NCBI GenBank assembly: GCA_964511535.1
Contig: CAZEFW010000032.1
Coordinates: forward strand, 1 to 64,000
DNA from: CAZCFB01 sp964511535
GTDB lineage: Bacteria; Myxococcota_A; Polyangia; GCA-2747355; CAZCFB01
Direction of reading: 5' to 3'
DNA: 64,000 nt
The position numbers and the translations under genes are program-made. The notes under the pieces were generated by a model, which saw nothing but the letters and a program-made list of their open reading frames with translations, was not told the origin of the DNA and made no database searches. Shown here in pieces: positions 22,721 to 31,387 of this stretch (position 1 is its first letter; each line of letters starts with the position of its first letter).

Positions 22721-25303
22721 ATGGCCACGGACCTCACCACCTTCGCCACCGAGTATGTCAAGCATCTGGAGCAACGCGCCGCCCAGGGCATCCCGCCCCT
22801 GCCCCTGTCCCCAGGGCAGACCGAGACCGTCTGCGCCGCGCTGCTGGAGGCCCAGGCAGACCCGGCGTTGCTCACCGTGCACGATCAGGCCGACACCGTG
22901 GCGTCTCTGCGCCATCTCCTCGGCGAGCGAGTGCCGCCCGGGGTGTACCCCGCGTCCAAGGTAAAGGCGGCGTTCCTGGCCGATCTCGCGCTGGGCGAGG
23001 CAGCCTCGCCGCACATCAGCCAGGCCGAGGCCGTGGCGATGCTCGGCGCCATGGGCGGCGGGTACAACATCCCGCCTCTGCTCAAGGCGCTCGAGGGCGA
23101 GCATGCCCAGCAGGCTGCGGCGCTGCTGGAGGACATCATCCTCGTGACGCCCGACGACATCTCCGCCGTCAAGGCGCTCGCGGCAGGCGGCAACGAGGCC
23201 GCACGGGGGTTGCTCAAGGGCTGGGCCGAGGCGAGCTGGTTCGCACACGCGCCCGAGGTGCCGATGGAGCAGCGGCGCGTGGTGATCCGCACCACCGGCG
23301 AGATCAACACCGACTTCTACTCGCCCGCGCAGGAGGCCTCCACCCGGGACGACATCCCCCTGCACGCCCTGGCCATCCTGAGCACCAGCCCCCACGACCG
23401 CGACTTCCTCGAGCGGCGTGAGAAGCTGCTGGAGCGGGACTTGCCGTTCCTTTACGTGGGCGACGTGGTGGGCACCGGATCGAGCCGCAAGTCGGCCTCC
23501 AACTCGCTGGTCTGGTGGGTCGGTGAGGACATCCCCCACGTGCCGAACAAGAAGCGCGGCGGCCTGGTGTTTGCGGCCAAGATCGCGCCCATCTTCTTCA
23601 ACACCATCCGCGGCTGCGGCGCCGTGCCCGTGCGGTGCTCCACCGGAGATCTCCAGGAGGGGCAGGAGGTGGTGGTGGACTTCAACAAGGGCGAGGTGAG
23701 GCTGGACGACGGCGCGGTGCTCACCAGCTTCGACGTGGTCCCCGGCTCCATCATGCTCGAGGCCCGCGCCGGCGGCCGCAACAACCTGATCATCGGCCGC
23801 AAGCTCACCGCCAACGCCCGCGCTGTCTGCGCCGACCTCGGCCTGGAGATGGGCGAGGCCGCGGTGTCCCCCACGCCCAGGCCAGAGCACGACGCCGGGA
23901 CGAAGTTCTCCCTGGCCCAGAAGATGGTGGGCGAGGCCGCCGGCCTGGCCGGCGTGCTGCCCGGCGACTACTGCGAGCCCACGGCTCACATGGTGTTCAG
24001 CCAGGACACCACGGGCAAGATGACCCAGCAGGAGATCATGGAGCTCGCCACGGTGCGCTTCGCGGCCCCCACCATCCAGTCGTTCTGCCACACGGCGGCC
24101 GGCCCCAAGAGCAAGGACGCCCTCATGCAGACCGACCTGGGCGGCTTCATCTCCGAGATGGGCGGCATCGATCTGCGCCCCGGCGACGGGGTGATCCACA
24201 CCAACGGCAACCGCTTCCTGCTGCCTTACTTCGTGGGCACCGGCGGCGACAGCCACACCCGCTTCCCGGTGGGGCTGTCCTTCCCCGCGGGCTCGGACCT
24301 GGTGGCGTTCGCCGCCAGCCAGGGGTACTTCCCGCTGGACATGCCCGAGTCGGTGCTGGTGCGCTTCACCGGCAAGCCCCGGCCTGGCATCACCGTTCGT
24401 GACCTGGTCAACGCCATCCCGTACGCCGCCATGAAGGCCGGCAAGCTGAACCTGAAGAAGGGCGACGAGAAGGTGAACATCTTCGCCGACCGGGTGCTGG
24501 AGATCGAGGGGCTGGAGTTCCTCACCGTGGAGGAGGCGTACAAGCTGACCGACGCATCGGCCGAGCGCAGCGCCGCGGGCTCCACCTTCCACCACGACCC
24601 TGCCAGGGCCATCGCCTACGTGGAGAACAACCTGCGCTTCCTGAAGAACAACTTCTCCCGGCGCCACCCGGCCCAGGTGGTGCACAAGATCATCGAGCAG
24701 ATGGAGCAGTGGCTCGCTGATCCGCAGCTGCTGGAGGCCGACCCCGGCGCGCAGTATGCGGAGGTGCTGGAGATCGACCTGGACACCATCACCGAGCCGC
24801 TGCTGGCCGCGCCCAACGACCCCGATAAGGTTGTGACCCTGTCAGACGTGGCGGGCACCAACATCGACGAGGTGTTCGTGGGCTCCTGCATGGTGGACAT
24901 CACCGACTTCCGCGCTGTGGCCATGATGCTGGGCGACGAGCGGGTGGACCACCGAATGAAGTTCTGGACCGTGCCCCCGGACCGCGAGAGCAACACGGCG
25001 CTGGCCATGGAGGGTGTGCACGGTCAGCTGCTCGGGGCAGGCGCCAACGTGCATGTGCCCGGCTGTTCGCTGTGCATGGGCAACCAGGCGCAGGTCGCCA
25101 CCGACGCCACCGTGCTGTCCACCAGCACGCGTAACTTCGACAACCGCCTCGGCGTGGGCGCCCAGGTCTACCTCGGCTCGGCTCAGCTGGCGGCCGTGAC
25201 CGCCCTGAGCGGCGAGCTGCCCACGGTGGACCGGTACATGGAGTACTACAAGCGCATCGAGGGCAGCCTGGACGAGCTCTACAAGCCGCTGGTTCACGGG
25301 TAA
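22721..25303 (+). CDS. acnB: Bifunctional aconitate hydratase B / 2-methylisocitrate dehydratase
   Basis: The 860-residue cytoplasmic enzyme isomerises citrate to isocitrate in the TCA cycle and can dehydrate 2-methylisocitrate in propionate breakdown. It is full length (E. coli AcnB is 865). The N-terminal HEAT-like domain (about 1-160) is specific to AcnB, followed by the swivel domain (GDVVGTGSSRKSASN) and the catalytic domains. The [4Fe-4S] ligands are Cys723 (GSCMVD), Cys782 and Cys785 (GCSLCMGN). A GGGAG Shine-Dalgarno supports the ATG. It stands alone between divergent or convergent neighbours. AcnB apo-enzyme in other bacteria also binds RNA, which cannot be judged here. Degenerate GTGGAC repeats follow the stop. 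Confidence 0.97.
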   Translation: MATDLTTFATEYVKHLEQRAAQGIPPLPLSPGQTETVCAALLEAQADPALLTVHDQADTVASLRHLLGERVPPGVYPASKVKAAFLADLALGEAASPHISQAEAVAMLGAMGGGYNIPPLLKALEGEHAQQAAALLEDIILVTPDDISAVKALAAGGNEAARGLLKGWAEASWFAHAPEVPMEQRRVVIRTTGEINTDFYSPAQEASTRDDIPLHALAILSTSPHDRDFLERREKLLERDLPFLYVGDVVGTGSSRKSASNSLVWWVGEDIPHVPNKKRGGLVFAAKIAPIFFNTIRGCGAVPVRCSTGDLQEGQEVVVDFNKGEVRLDDGAVLTSFDVVPGSIMLEARAGGRNNLIIGRKLTANARAVCADLGLEMGEAAVSPTPRPEHDAGTKFSLAQKMVGEAAGLAGVLPGDYCEPTAHMVFSQDTTGKMTQQEIMELATVRFAAPTIQSFCHTAAGPKSKDALMQTDLGGFISEMGGIDLRPGDGVIHTNGNRFLLPYFVGTGGDSHTRFPVGLSFPAGSDLVAFAASQGYFPLDMPESVLVRFTGKPRPGITVRDLVNAIPYAAMKAGKLNLKKGDEKVNIFADRVLEIEGLEFLTVEEAYKLTDASAERSAAGSTFHHDPARAIAYVENNLRFLKNNFSRRHPAQVVHKIIEQMEQWLADPQLLEADPGAQYAEVLEIDLDTITEPLLAAPNDPDKVVTLSDVAGTNIDEVFVGSCMVDITDFRAVAMMLGDERVDHRMKFWTVPPDRESNTALAMEGVHGQLLGAGANVHVPGCSLCMGNQAQVATDATVLSTSTRNFDNRLGVGAQVYLGSAQLAAVTALSGELPTVDRYMEYYKRIEGSLDELYKPLVHG

Positions 25304-25308
25304 GAAAA

Positions 25309-25387
25309 CGTGGACGTGGACGTGGACCTGGACGTAGATGATCGGTATCGAACCGGTCGTCTACGTCCACGATTACGTCTACGTTGG
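25309..25387. repeat. GTGGAC/CTACGT degenerate repeats 3' of acnB
   Basis: Six-base units (GTGGAC, CTGGAC) on the left and their reverse complements (GTCTAC, GTCCAC) on the right make an imperfect inverted repeat around ATCGGTATCGAACCGGT. It lies between convergent genes and could act as a bidirectional terminator, but has no T-tract. Confidence 0.6.
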
Positions 25388-25400
25388 ATAGCAGCTGCGC

Positions 25401-27377
25401 CTACAACCCGGCCCGCATCCCCTTCAACCCCACATCCTTCGGCCACCGCTTCAGCGCTGCGTCCAGCGTACGGCGCGCTTTGCCCTTCTTGCCGTCCGCC
25501 AGCTGGACCCGCGCCGTCGTCAGGTGGGACAGCGCGTTGTCCTCGCCCACCTTCATCATGTGCGCGGCGAGCTTGCGCGCCTGGGGCAGCTTGCCCTGCT
25601 TGAGCGCGATCCGCACCCACAGCTCGTGAGACGGCAGGTGGAACGGGTTCAGGTGAGCCGCCTCCGAGGCGCGGGCGGCGGCTTCATCCACCTTGCCCTG
25701 CTCGAACAGCACGCGCGCCAGGTTGTGGTTGACGTCGAAGTAGTACGGGCTGCGACGGAGCACCTCTCGATAAGCGGCCTCGGCCCTGGCCAGCTGCCCC
25801 AGCTTCCACAGGCTGTAGCCCCGGAGGTAGTGGGCCTTGATGTTGCCGCTCCAGGTCCCCACGGCGCGGGTGAAGCGCCGCTCGGCCGCGCCGGCATCGT
25901 CGCGCTCCAGCGCCTGCCGTCCACGGTGTACATGGAAGTTGGCCACGAAGTCGCTCAGGGTGATGGCGAAGGCCAGTCCCAGCGCCATGCCCACAGCGGC
26001 GCTCACCGCGAGCCGGGGCCCCACGCCATCGAGGGATATGGCGCGGGATCGCGGCGCCGGCAGTTCCGCCGCCCGGGCGGCGGCGAGGGCGATGCCCGGC
26101 AGCGCCCAGAACATGAACAGCGGCGGCTGGAACCGCAAACATACCTCCACCGAACCATGGGCCACCAGGCCGAGCACGCCGGCGGAGCAGGCCAGCATCA
26201 ACGCCCGCAGCCCCGGATCCCGGGCGCGACGGGCGCCGGCCAGGGGCATGAAGAAGAAGCACGCCGCCAGGGTGACCCACGCGGCGAGGCCAAGCAGCCC
26301 CGACTCGGCCAGCACCTCCATCGGCTCGCTCACGCCATGCTCCACATGGTACTCGTTGCGCGGGAAGTAGCGGGCAAGCTCGGCGGTCCTGTGGCGCGGG
26401 AGGTTGAGGGAGAAGGTGCCCAGGCCCTTGCCCAGCACCGGATCTTCCCTGGCCATCTTCAGCGCGCCCTCCCAGATCAGCAGCCGCTTCTGCACCGTCG
26501 GGCCGCGCAGGGAGAGCAGCCGGTCGCGCTCGCCGGGATCCAGGTCTGCCTTGGTAACCGCCAGCGCGGCCAGCGCAACCAGGGCCAGCACCACCGGAAC
26601 GCCGAGCTTCAGCGCCGCCCCGCCGGAGGTCGGCTCCTCGCCCGCCTCGCCCTCGCCGTCGTCGGTGCGGCGCCTGGCCAGAAGCGCGAGCCCCACCACC
26701 GTGAACACCAGGGTCAAGCCCATGGCCCCCAGCCCGGCGCGGCTCAGGGTGGCCACCGCTGCGGCGATGTTCAGCACCAGCGCCCCGGCGAGCAGCGCCC
26801 GCACGGTGGCGGACCGCCCCATGAACCAGAAGGCGGCCAGGTTCAACGGCAGGCACGCCACCAGGAAGGTGATGAAGATGTTGGGGTGGGTCGCGGTGCT
26901 CGACACGCGGAAGTGCCCCACCAGCCCCTCGGTCTTGAAGATCGGGTCGAGGTGAAAGAACTGCAGCACCCCGTACAGCGCCATGATGGAGCACGCGAAC
27001 AGCAGGAACCCCACCGCGCGGCGCAGCCACTTGCGGCTGCCGAAGAAGCTCGCCCCGAGCAGCAGGAAGCCGAGCCCGCCCAGGCGCGAGGCGAGCACCG
27101 GGAACCCGGCCTCCGGGTGCGGGCTGGCTGCCAGGGTCACGACCCAGGCCAGCACGTTGACCCCGAGCACCGCCATCAGCGGCGTCAGCTTCAGCTCGCT
27201 GCGCTCCTCGCCCAGCGAGAGCCAGAGCCACCCCATGGAGGCCAGGGCGACGATGCCCACCAGAAAGACATCCTTGATCTGGTGAGGGTAGATGGACCAG
27301 AAGGAGAGCGCGAGGGGCACGAGCACCAGCAGGGCGAGCAGAGCCCAGGTGATGGCACGTCGAAGGTTCAATTCCAT
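25401..27377 (-). CDS. O-antigen ligase-family membrane protein fused to TPR domain
   Basis: The 658-residue protein has about twelve membrane segments in residues 1-480. The Wzy_C/O-antigen ligase signature lies in the large periplasmic loop: RNEYHVEHGVSEPMEVLAE, SGLLGLAAW (a His and an Arg-rich loop before E.G..G). Residues about 510-655 are soluble TPR units (AHYLRGYSLWKLGQLARAEA, DVNHNLARVLFEQGKVDEAA). Family members polymerise or ligate lipid-linked glycans, or glycosylate proteins, from the periplasmic face; the TPR tail is common in the O-glycosylation/ligase subgroup. No other polymer genes adjoin it, so the substrate is open. A terminator for the upstream gene precedes it. Confidence 0.85.
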   Translation of the reverse strand: MELNLRRAITWALLALLVLVPLALSFWSIYPHQIKDVFLVGIVALASMGWLWLSLGEERSELKLTPLMAVLGVNVLAWVVTLAASPHPEAGFPVLASRLGGLGFLLLGASFFGSRKWLRRAVGFLLFACSIMALYGVLQFFHLDPIFKTEGLVGHFRVSSTATHPNIFITFLVACLPLNLAAFWFMGRSATVRALLAGALVLNIAAAVATLSRAGLGAMGLTLVFTVVGLALLARRRTDDGEGEAGEEPTSGGAALKLGVPVVLALVALAALAVTKADLDPGERDRLLSLRGPTVQKRLLIWEGALKMAREDPVLGKGLGTFSLNLPRHRTAELARYFPRNEYHVEHGVSEPMEVLAESGLLGLAAWVTLAACFFFMPLAGARRARDPGLRALMLACSAGVLGLVAHGSVEVCLRFQPPLFMFWALPGIALAAARAAELPAPRSRAISLDGVGPRLAVSAAVGMALGLAFAITLSDFVANFHVHRGRQALERDDAGAAERRFTRAVGTWSGNIKAHYLRGYSLWKLGQLARAEAAYREVLRRSPYYFDVNHNLARVLFEQGKVDEAAARASEAAHLNPFHLPSHELWVRIALKQGKLPQARKLAAHMMKVGEDNALSHLTTARVQLADGKKGKARRTLDAALKRWPKDVGLKGMRAGL

Positions 27378-27448
27378 GGAGGGTATCGGCGCATGCGAAG
27401 GTGAGGTGGAATTATTTCAGCAATGTAGGGAGGGAGCAAGGAAGGGAC

Positions 27449-27484
27449 AAAAAAAGAGGGCGGAGCAACGAGGCTCCGCCCTCT
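27449..27484 (-). terminator. Strong rho-independent terminator
   Basis: On the minus strand a perfect 12-bp stem (AGAGGGCGGAGC with GCTCCGCCCTCT) and 6-nt loop is followed by TTTTTT, 24 bp after the stop of the P-domain gene. Confidence 0.95.
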
Positions 27485-27507
27485 GGCTTTACAGCCGAGG
27501 TTTGACG

Positions 27508-28161
27508 TTACGCGCGACGACGCACGAACATCAGACCGAACAGCAGCGCCAGGCTAAGCGCCGCGCCAGCGGTCTCGCTGGTCTGGCCCATCTGGCAGTC
27601 ACAGCCGCCGCCGGAGCCGTCGTACTCGCCGTAGGTCTCCATGCCGGCCATGGTGGTGTTGGGGCCCACATCGCTGTTCAGGCTCCACTTGACCAGGCTG
27701 CCGGACAGGGCGTCCACGGTCAGGGTCCAGGTACCGGTCACGGGCTCGCCCGCGAAGGCAGCCAGGGACTCAGCGGTCTGCAGACCATTGGTACCGAACC
27801 AGCCCTCAAGGCCCTTCGCGTTTGCAGCCTTGGAGCGCGCGCCGTCCGCCAGGAGCACCCGCGTACCGGAGGGCGAGGTCAGGTAAACCTTCGCCTGCTT
27901 GGCCTGCGGGGTGGCGACGTTCAGGTACACGCTCAGGCGCTGCACCAGACCGTCGGTCTCGGCGAAGACCACGTTGCTGTGGGTCTTACCGGTAATGGCC
28001 ACTGGGTTCTCGACAGCCATGGTCAGGGTCTGCGTGATCACCGGTGCCTGGTCGGCGTCGGCGATGGCGCGGTCCCCGGAGGCTCCCAGCCACAGGGCCA
28101 TGACGCCCACGAAACAAAGGACGCCCACTCCTACGAACAGCTTGGAATTTTTCTTGTTCAT
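27508..28161 (-). CDS. Exported P-domain protein with MYXO-CTERM-like tail
   Basis: The ATG at 28161 (RBS AGAGG) gives 217 residues. An N-terminal hydrophobic signal (KLFVGVGVLCFVGVMALWL) precedes a proprotein-convertase P-like beta-sandwich (residues about 45-160: HSNVVFAETDGLVQRLSVYL, LTSPSGTRVLLADG, GTWTLTVDALSGSLVKWSL). The end has GGGCDCQMG, a hydrophobic helix and RRRA, matching the MYXO-CTERM sorting signal processed by a rhombosortase-like or myxosortase system. P-domains usually accompany subtilisin proteases; here it stands alone, so a structural or adhesive surface role is likely. Two tandem promoters and a strong terminator suggest a well-expressed monocistronic gene. Confidence 0.85.
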   Translation of the reverse strand: MNKKNSKLFVGVGVLCFVGVMALWLGASGDRAIADADQAPVITQTLTMAVENPVAITGKTHSNVVFAETDGLVQRLSVYLNVATPQAKQAKVYLTSPSGTRVLLADGARSKAANAKGLEGWFGTNGLQTAESLAAFAGEPVTGTWTLTVDALSGSLVKWSLNSDVGPNTTMAGMETYGEYDGSGGGCDCQMGQTSETAGAALSLALLFGLMFVRRRA

Positions 28162-28232
28162 TTCTTTACCTCTTCCTGGTGAAACAGGTTTATGAAAACA
28201 GGCTTCCAAAATGGAAACCCAGGCTCAAAATG

Positions 28233-28262
28233 AGAATAGCTGACGGGGTATTAGCCAGTCAA
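28233..28262 (-). promoter_or_regulatory. Proximal sigma-70 promoter of the P-domain gene
   Basis: Minus-strand TTGACT (28257-28262) and TATTCT (28233-28238) are 18 bp apart, leaving a leader of about 65 nt. Confidence 0.6.
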
Positions 28263-28324
28263 GGAAGTTTCTTGAATAAAGTAGTAGGAATTTACAAACG
28301 GCGCTGTGCGGCTAATTGCATGAA

Positions 28325-28353
28325 TTTAAACACATAATCCCGCATGCTGTCAA
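28325..28353 (-). promoter_or_regulatory. Distal sigma-70 promoter of the P-domain gene
   Basis: Minus-strand consensus TTGACA (28348-28353) and TTTAAA (28325-28330) are 17 bp apart in an unusually AT-rich stretch (28180-28340). The rest of the gap to 28526 shows nothing else convincing. Confidence 0.55.
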
Positions 28354-28526
28354 CAGGGTGGATCCTGTTCGCCTGCGCTGGAAAGTGTGATCCACCGCAC
28401 TAAAACGACAGATTTATCGTTAAATTTCGCGAGGAGATCTCCCCCCATCGTGCGGTCCTGGCTCCGCGCAGGCACCGGTGGCACAGGGGGTGTTGGTACC
28501 GGGACCCGGCGTGATAAGAAGGGGAG

Positions 28527-29906
28527 GTGAACTCCAGGATCCAGGGCCGGTATGTTGGCCTCTTCATCTTTGCCCTGTGTGGCGGGGTGTGCCTGCTGTT
28601 CTACAGGCCGATCCTGGGAGCCTATTTCATTCTGGATGATTTTGTCTGGCTCGAGTGTGCCACCCGGGTGGGCTCGGATCCCGCGGTGATCTTCAACCGC
28701 AGCATCTCCAACTTCTTTCGCCCGCTGGCCCACCTGCATTTCGCGCTGGTGGGTGCCCTGTTCGGCGCAGACCCAACGGCACATCACGTGGCTTCGCTGC
28801 TCCTGCACGCGCTGAACGCGGCGCTGCTCGGGATCCTGGTCCAGCGCCTGAGCGGCGCCGCGCTGGCTGGTATCCTGGCGGGGATCCTGTTCGCGATGCT
28901 GCCGCTGCACGGGGAGGTGATGGTCTGGATCTCGGCAGTCACCGAGCCCGTTTATGGAGCTGCGGCTCTTGGCGCGCTGCTGTGTTGGCACCAGCTGCTG
29001 ATCCGACAGCAGGGCTGGCTCGGCTGGTATCTGGCCGCGTTCATCTTTTATCTGATGAGCCTGGCAGCCAAGGAGGCGGCGGTCAGCGTGCTGCCGCTGA
29101 TGCTCTTGTTGCACCAGGCGGTGCGGCTGCAGGGGCGCGACAGGGGGCGGCACCCGGTGCTGTACCTGCCCATGGTGCTGCTGCTGGCGGGCTATCTGCG
29201 ATTCCAGTACGACACCCAGCAGGTCAGCTACCTGGTAAAGAGCGGCATGTGGGCTCCCGGCTGGCATGCGCTCGAGCTGACCGCGGCCGGGGGGCGGTAC
29301 CTCATGGGCATCGCCTGGATCCCCCTGGTCATCCTCGGGCTTGGCTGGCTCTGCTGCGCCCGCGGCCAGGAGGGCAACGCCGGGCGTCGGGTGGGCCGGC
29401 TCTTGCTGTGGGCCGGGCTGCTGGTGCTCGCGTTTGGGGCGGCCATCTTGCCATACGCCATGTTCACCGGCGCCACGCTGCCCAACCGATACTTCTACCT
29501 GCCCGGCATGGTGCTCGCCATGGCCGCCGGAGCGCTGGCTGCACCCGCCCTGGCGAGGCCTCTGCGCTGGCCCGCGCTGTTTCCATTCGTCGCCCTGCTG
29601 GTGGGGCTGGCCATGGGCGCTCTCGCTGCCCGGGCCGAGATTGTCCGCTACGCCGAGACGGCCCTGGAGACGGAGTACTTTGTAAAGAGCGCGGCCAGCC
29701 TGAAATCACGAGCCGGGAAGATCGTGGTGGTGGACGGGCTGCTGCGCGACCAGCAGTTCCAGGCAGCCATGGCCCTGGCGCGCCCCGGCGCAGGCGCCGA
29801 GATGAGCAGCGTGGGCCGGGACGAGCTCCCCGGCCAGTGGGCAGCGGGCACCGTCTGGGCCTGGGATCGCGTGACCCGCAAGTTCCACCCTGTGGCCTCC
29901 CCCTGA
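28527..29906 (+). CDS. Polytopic glycosyltransferase-like protein (GT-C/TMTC-like), copy 1
   Basis: The 459-residue protein (GTG start, GGGGAGG just upstream) has about ten membrane helices. After helix 1 it has FILDDFVWLECA, the GT-C Asp pair, then SNFFRPLAHLHFAL and LLHALNAALLG, typical of polyprenyl-dependent mannosyltransferase-like (PMT/TMTC) proteins. The convergent neighbour at 29913-31277 has the same landmarks (FILDDFVWLDCA, INYFFRPVVHGLFAL) and is a clear paralogue; their stops are 6 bp apart. Likely role: sugar transfer to an envelope acceptor. The C-terminal 70 residues form a periplasmic tail. Confidence 0.7.
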   Translation: MNSRIQGRYVGLFIFALCGGVCLLFYRPILGAYFILDDFVWLECATRVGSDPAVIFNRSISNFFRPLAHLHFALVGALFGADPTAHHVASLLLHALNAALLGILVQRLSGAALAGILAGILFAMLPLHGEVMVWISAVTEPVYGAAALGALLCWHQLLIRQQGWLGWYLAAFIFYLMSLAAKEAAVSVLPLMLLLHQAVRLQGRDRGRHPVLYLPMVLLLAGYLRFQYDTQQVSYLVKSGMWAPGWHALELTAAGGRYLMGIAWIPLVILGLGWLCCARGQEGNAGRRVGRLLLWAGLLVLAFGAAILPYAMFTGATLPNRYFYLPGMVLAMAAGALAAPALARPLRWPALFPFVALLVGLAMGALAARAEIVRYAETALETEYFVKSAASLKSRAGKIVVVDGLLRDQQFQAAMALARPGAGAEMSSVGRDELPGQWAAGTVWAWDRVTRKFHPVASP

Positions 29907-29912
29907 GACCGG

Positions 29913-31277
29913 CTACTGAACCCGCCTGAAGTGCCCGGAGACCGGGTCCCAGCGCAGCGCGCGCTTCTTGCCCCACTTGCGCGGGAGCATCTTGCGGTGG
30001 GTTCCCCATACCGTGCGCGGGTGGTCGGGGTGAAAAACATAGAACGCGCCCCGGACATGCAGCCCACGCAGCGGCGAGCCGAGCACCAGGGTGTGACCGT
30101 CGAGGCGCAAGGTGGCCAGCTCGTGGACGAAGCGCTCCACCGGGATGGTGACCTGCTGGTAGCGGATCAGCTCGCGCCGCGAGGTCAAGAACCCGGGGAT
30201 CGCCATGACGCACAAGGCGGCGCCCACGAGGGCCGGGGCCAGCCAGCGGTGGTCCAGCCGCACCGCCGCCAGGGCGGCGCCGATGCCGAGGGAGAGCACC
30301 GCCGCCGATAAATAGAAGTACCTGCTCGGCATCACCTCGGCCTGGAACCATATGTAGGGCAGCATGGCCAGGCCCACACCTGCGATGACGGCGGCCGCGG
30401 AGAGCAGGATGACCCGCCCCGGGGCGTGGGCGCCAGCGCCGCCGCGACGGGCGAGCAGCCCGAGCAGCAGCACCGCAGCCAGGGCAGGCCACGCCTCCAG
30501 CGTCAGGTAGTAGGCGCTGTTGGACAGCACCACCGCGGCGTGCGAGCCGAAGCTGTACATGCCGCTGCGTACCAGCGGGTTTTGATGCTGGACCATGAGC
30601 TGCAGCCCCAGGTAGGCCACCAGGGCCAGCGCGAAGGGCAGGTGCGCCAGGGGCGAGATTCGCCAGGTGCGCCCGGTGCGGCGCAGGGCGATCTCCAGCA
30701 CCACGAGCAGCGGCCAGACCACCACCGCCGTCTCCTTGCAGCAGAGCGCCAGCACGTACGCAGCCCACGCCACGAGCATGTGGCGCAGGCGCCCGCCAGT
30801 CTCACGGTGCAGGGCCCGATGCCAGGCCAGGGCAGCCAGCGCGCCGAAGATCACCAGCAGCGGCTCGGCGGCGGCGGAGACCCACACCATGGCCTCCTTG
30901 TAGATCGGGTGCAGCAGGATGAAGACCGCGCCGGTGGCGGCGGCAGGCCAGGGCCTGCGGGTGAGGCGCAGGCAGAGCAAGCACAGCATGGCGGCGGCCA
31001 GCCCGTGCAGGGCCAGCACCGCCGCGTGGAACGCCGGCGGGGACGGACCGAAGGCGCCAAAGAGCAGGGCGAACAGCCCGTGCACCACCGGCCGGAAGAA
31101 GTAGTTGATGTGCCGGTTGAACACATGCCACGGCGATCCGGTCGTGGTCTCCCGGGCACAATCGAGCCAGACGAAGTCGTCGAGGATGAAGAAGGAGGTG
31201 AGCACCGGGCCGTAGAGCAGGAACGCGCCGCCGCTGCACAGGAGCAAGCTGAGCAGGAAGAAGCGGCGGTGGGGCAT
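29913..31277 (-). CDS. Polytopic glycosyltransferase-like protein (GT-C/TMTC-like), copy 2
   Basis: The 454-residue membrane protein is paralogous to its convergent neighbour: FILDDFVWLDCA follows helix 1, INYFFRPVVHGLFALLFGAF follows, and HPIYKEAMVWVSAAAEPL matches PLHGEVMVWISAVTEPVYG. The C-terminal tail also aligns (WGTHRKMLPRKWGKKRALRW against ELPGQWAAGTVWAWDRV), each ending in a sequence like RVTRKFHPV or VSGHFRRV. Function is inferred as transfer of sugar from a polyprenyl carrier. The inverted tail-to-tail duplication is unusual. No signal peptide beyond the first helix. Confidence 0.7.
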   Translation of the reverse strand: MPHRRFFLLSLLLCSGGAFLLYGPVLTSFFILDDFVWLDCARETTTGSPWHVFNRHINYFFRPVVHGLFALLFGAFGPSPPAFHAAVLALHGLAAAMLCLLCLRLTRRPWPAAATGAVFILLHPIYKEAMVWVSAAAEPLLVIFGALAALAWHRALHRETGGRLRHMLVAWAAYVLALCCKETAVVVWPLLVVLEIALRRTGRTWRISPLAHLPFALALVAYLGLQLMVQHQNPLVRSGMYSFGSHAAVVLSNSAYYLTLEAWPALAAVLLLGLLARRGGAGAHAPGRVILLSAAAVIAGVGLAMLPYIWFQAEVMPSRYFYLSAAVLSLGIGAALAAVRLDHRWLAPALVGAALCVMAIPGFLTSRRELIRYQQVTIPVERFVHELATLRLDGHTLVLGSPLRGLHVRGAFYVFHPDHPRTVWGTHRKMLPRKWGKKRALRWDPVSGHFRRVQ

Positions 31278-31387
31278 CTGGGATCAGGTCCGGAGGCTAG
31301 AAGATTCAACAGCAAGGCTTACACCGATGTGAGGAGCCCACAAGACAGGAATTGTCCCCGCGCGCTGCCGGGACATAGACTTGGGGC

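Noticed and set aside
22586..24685. Antisense frame of about 700 codons over acnB
   Set aside because: Shadow of a well-conserved enzyme; no signal, motif or promoter.
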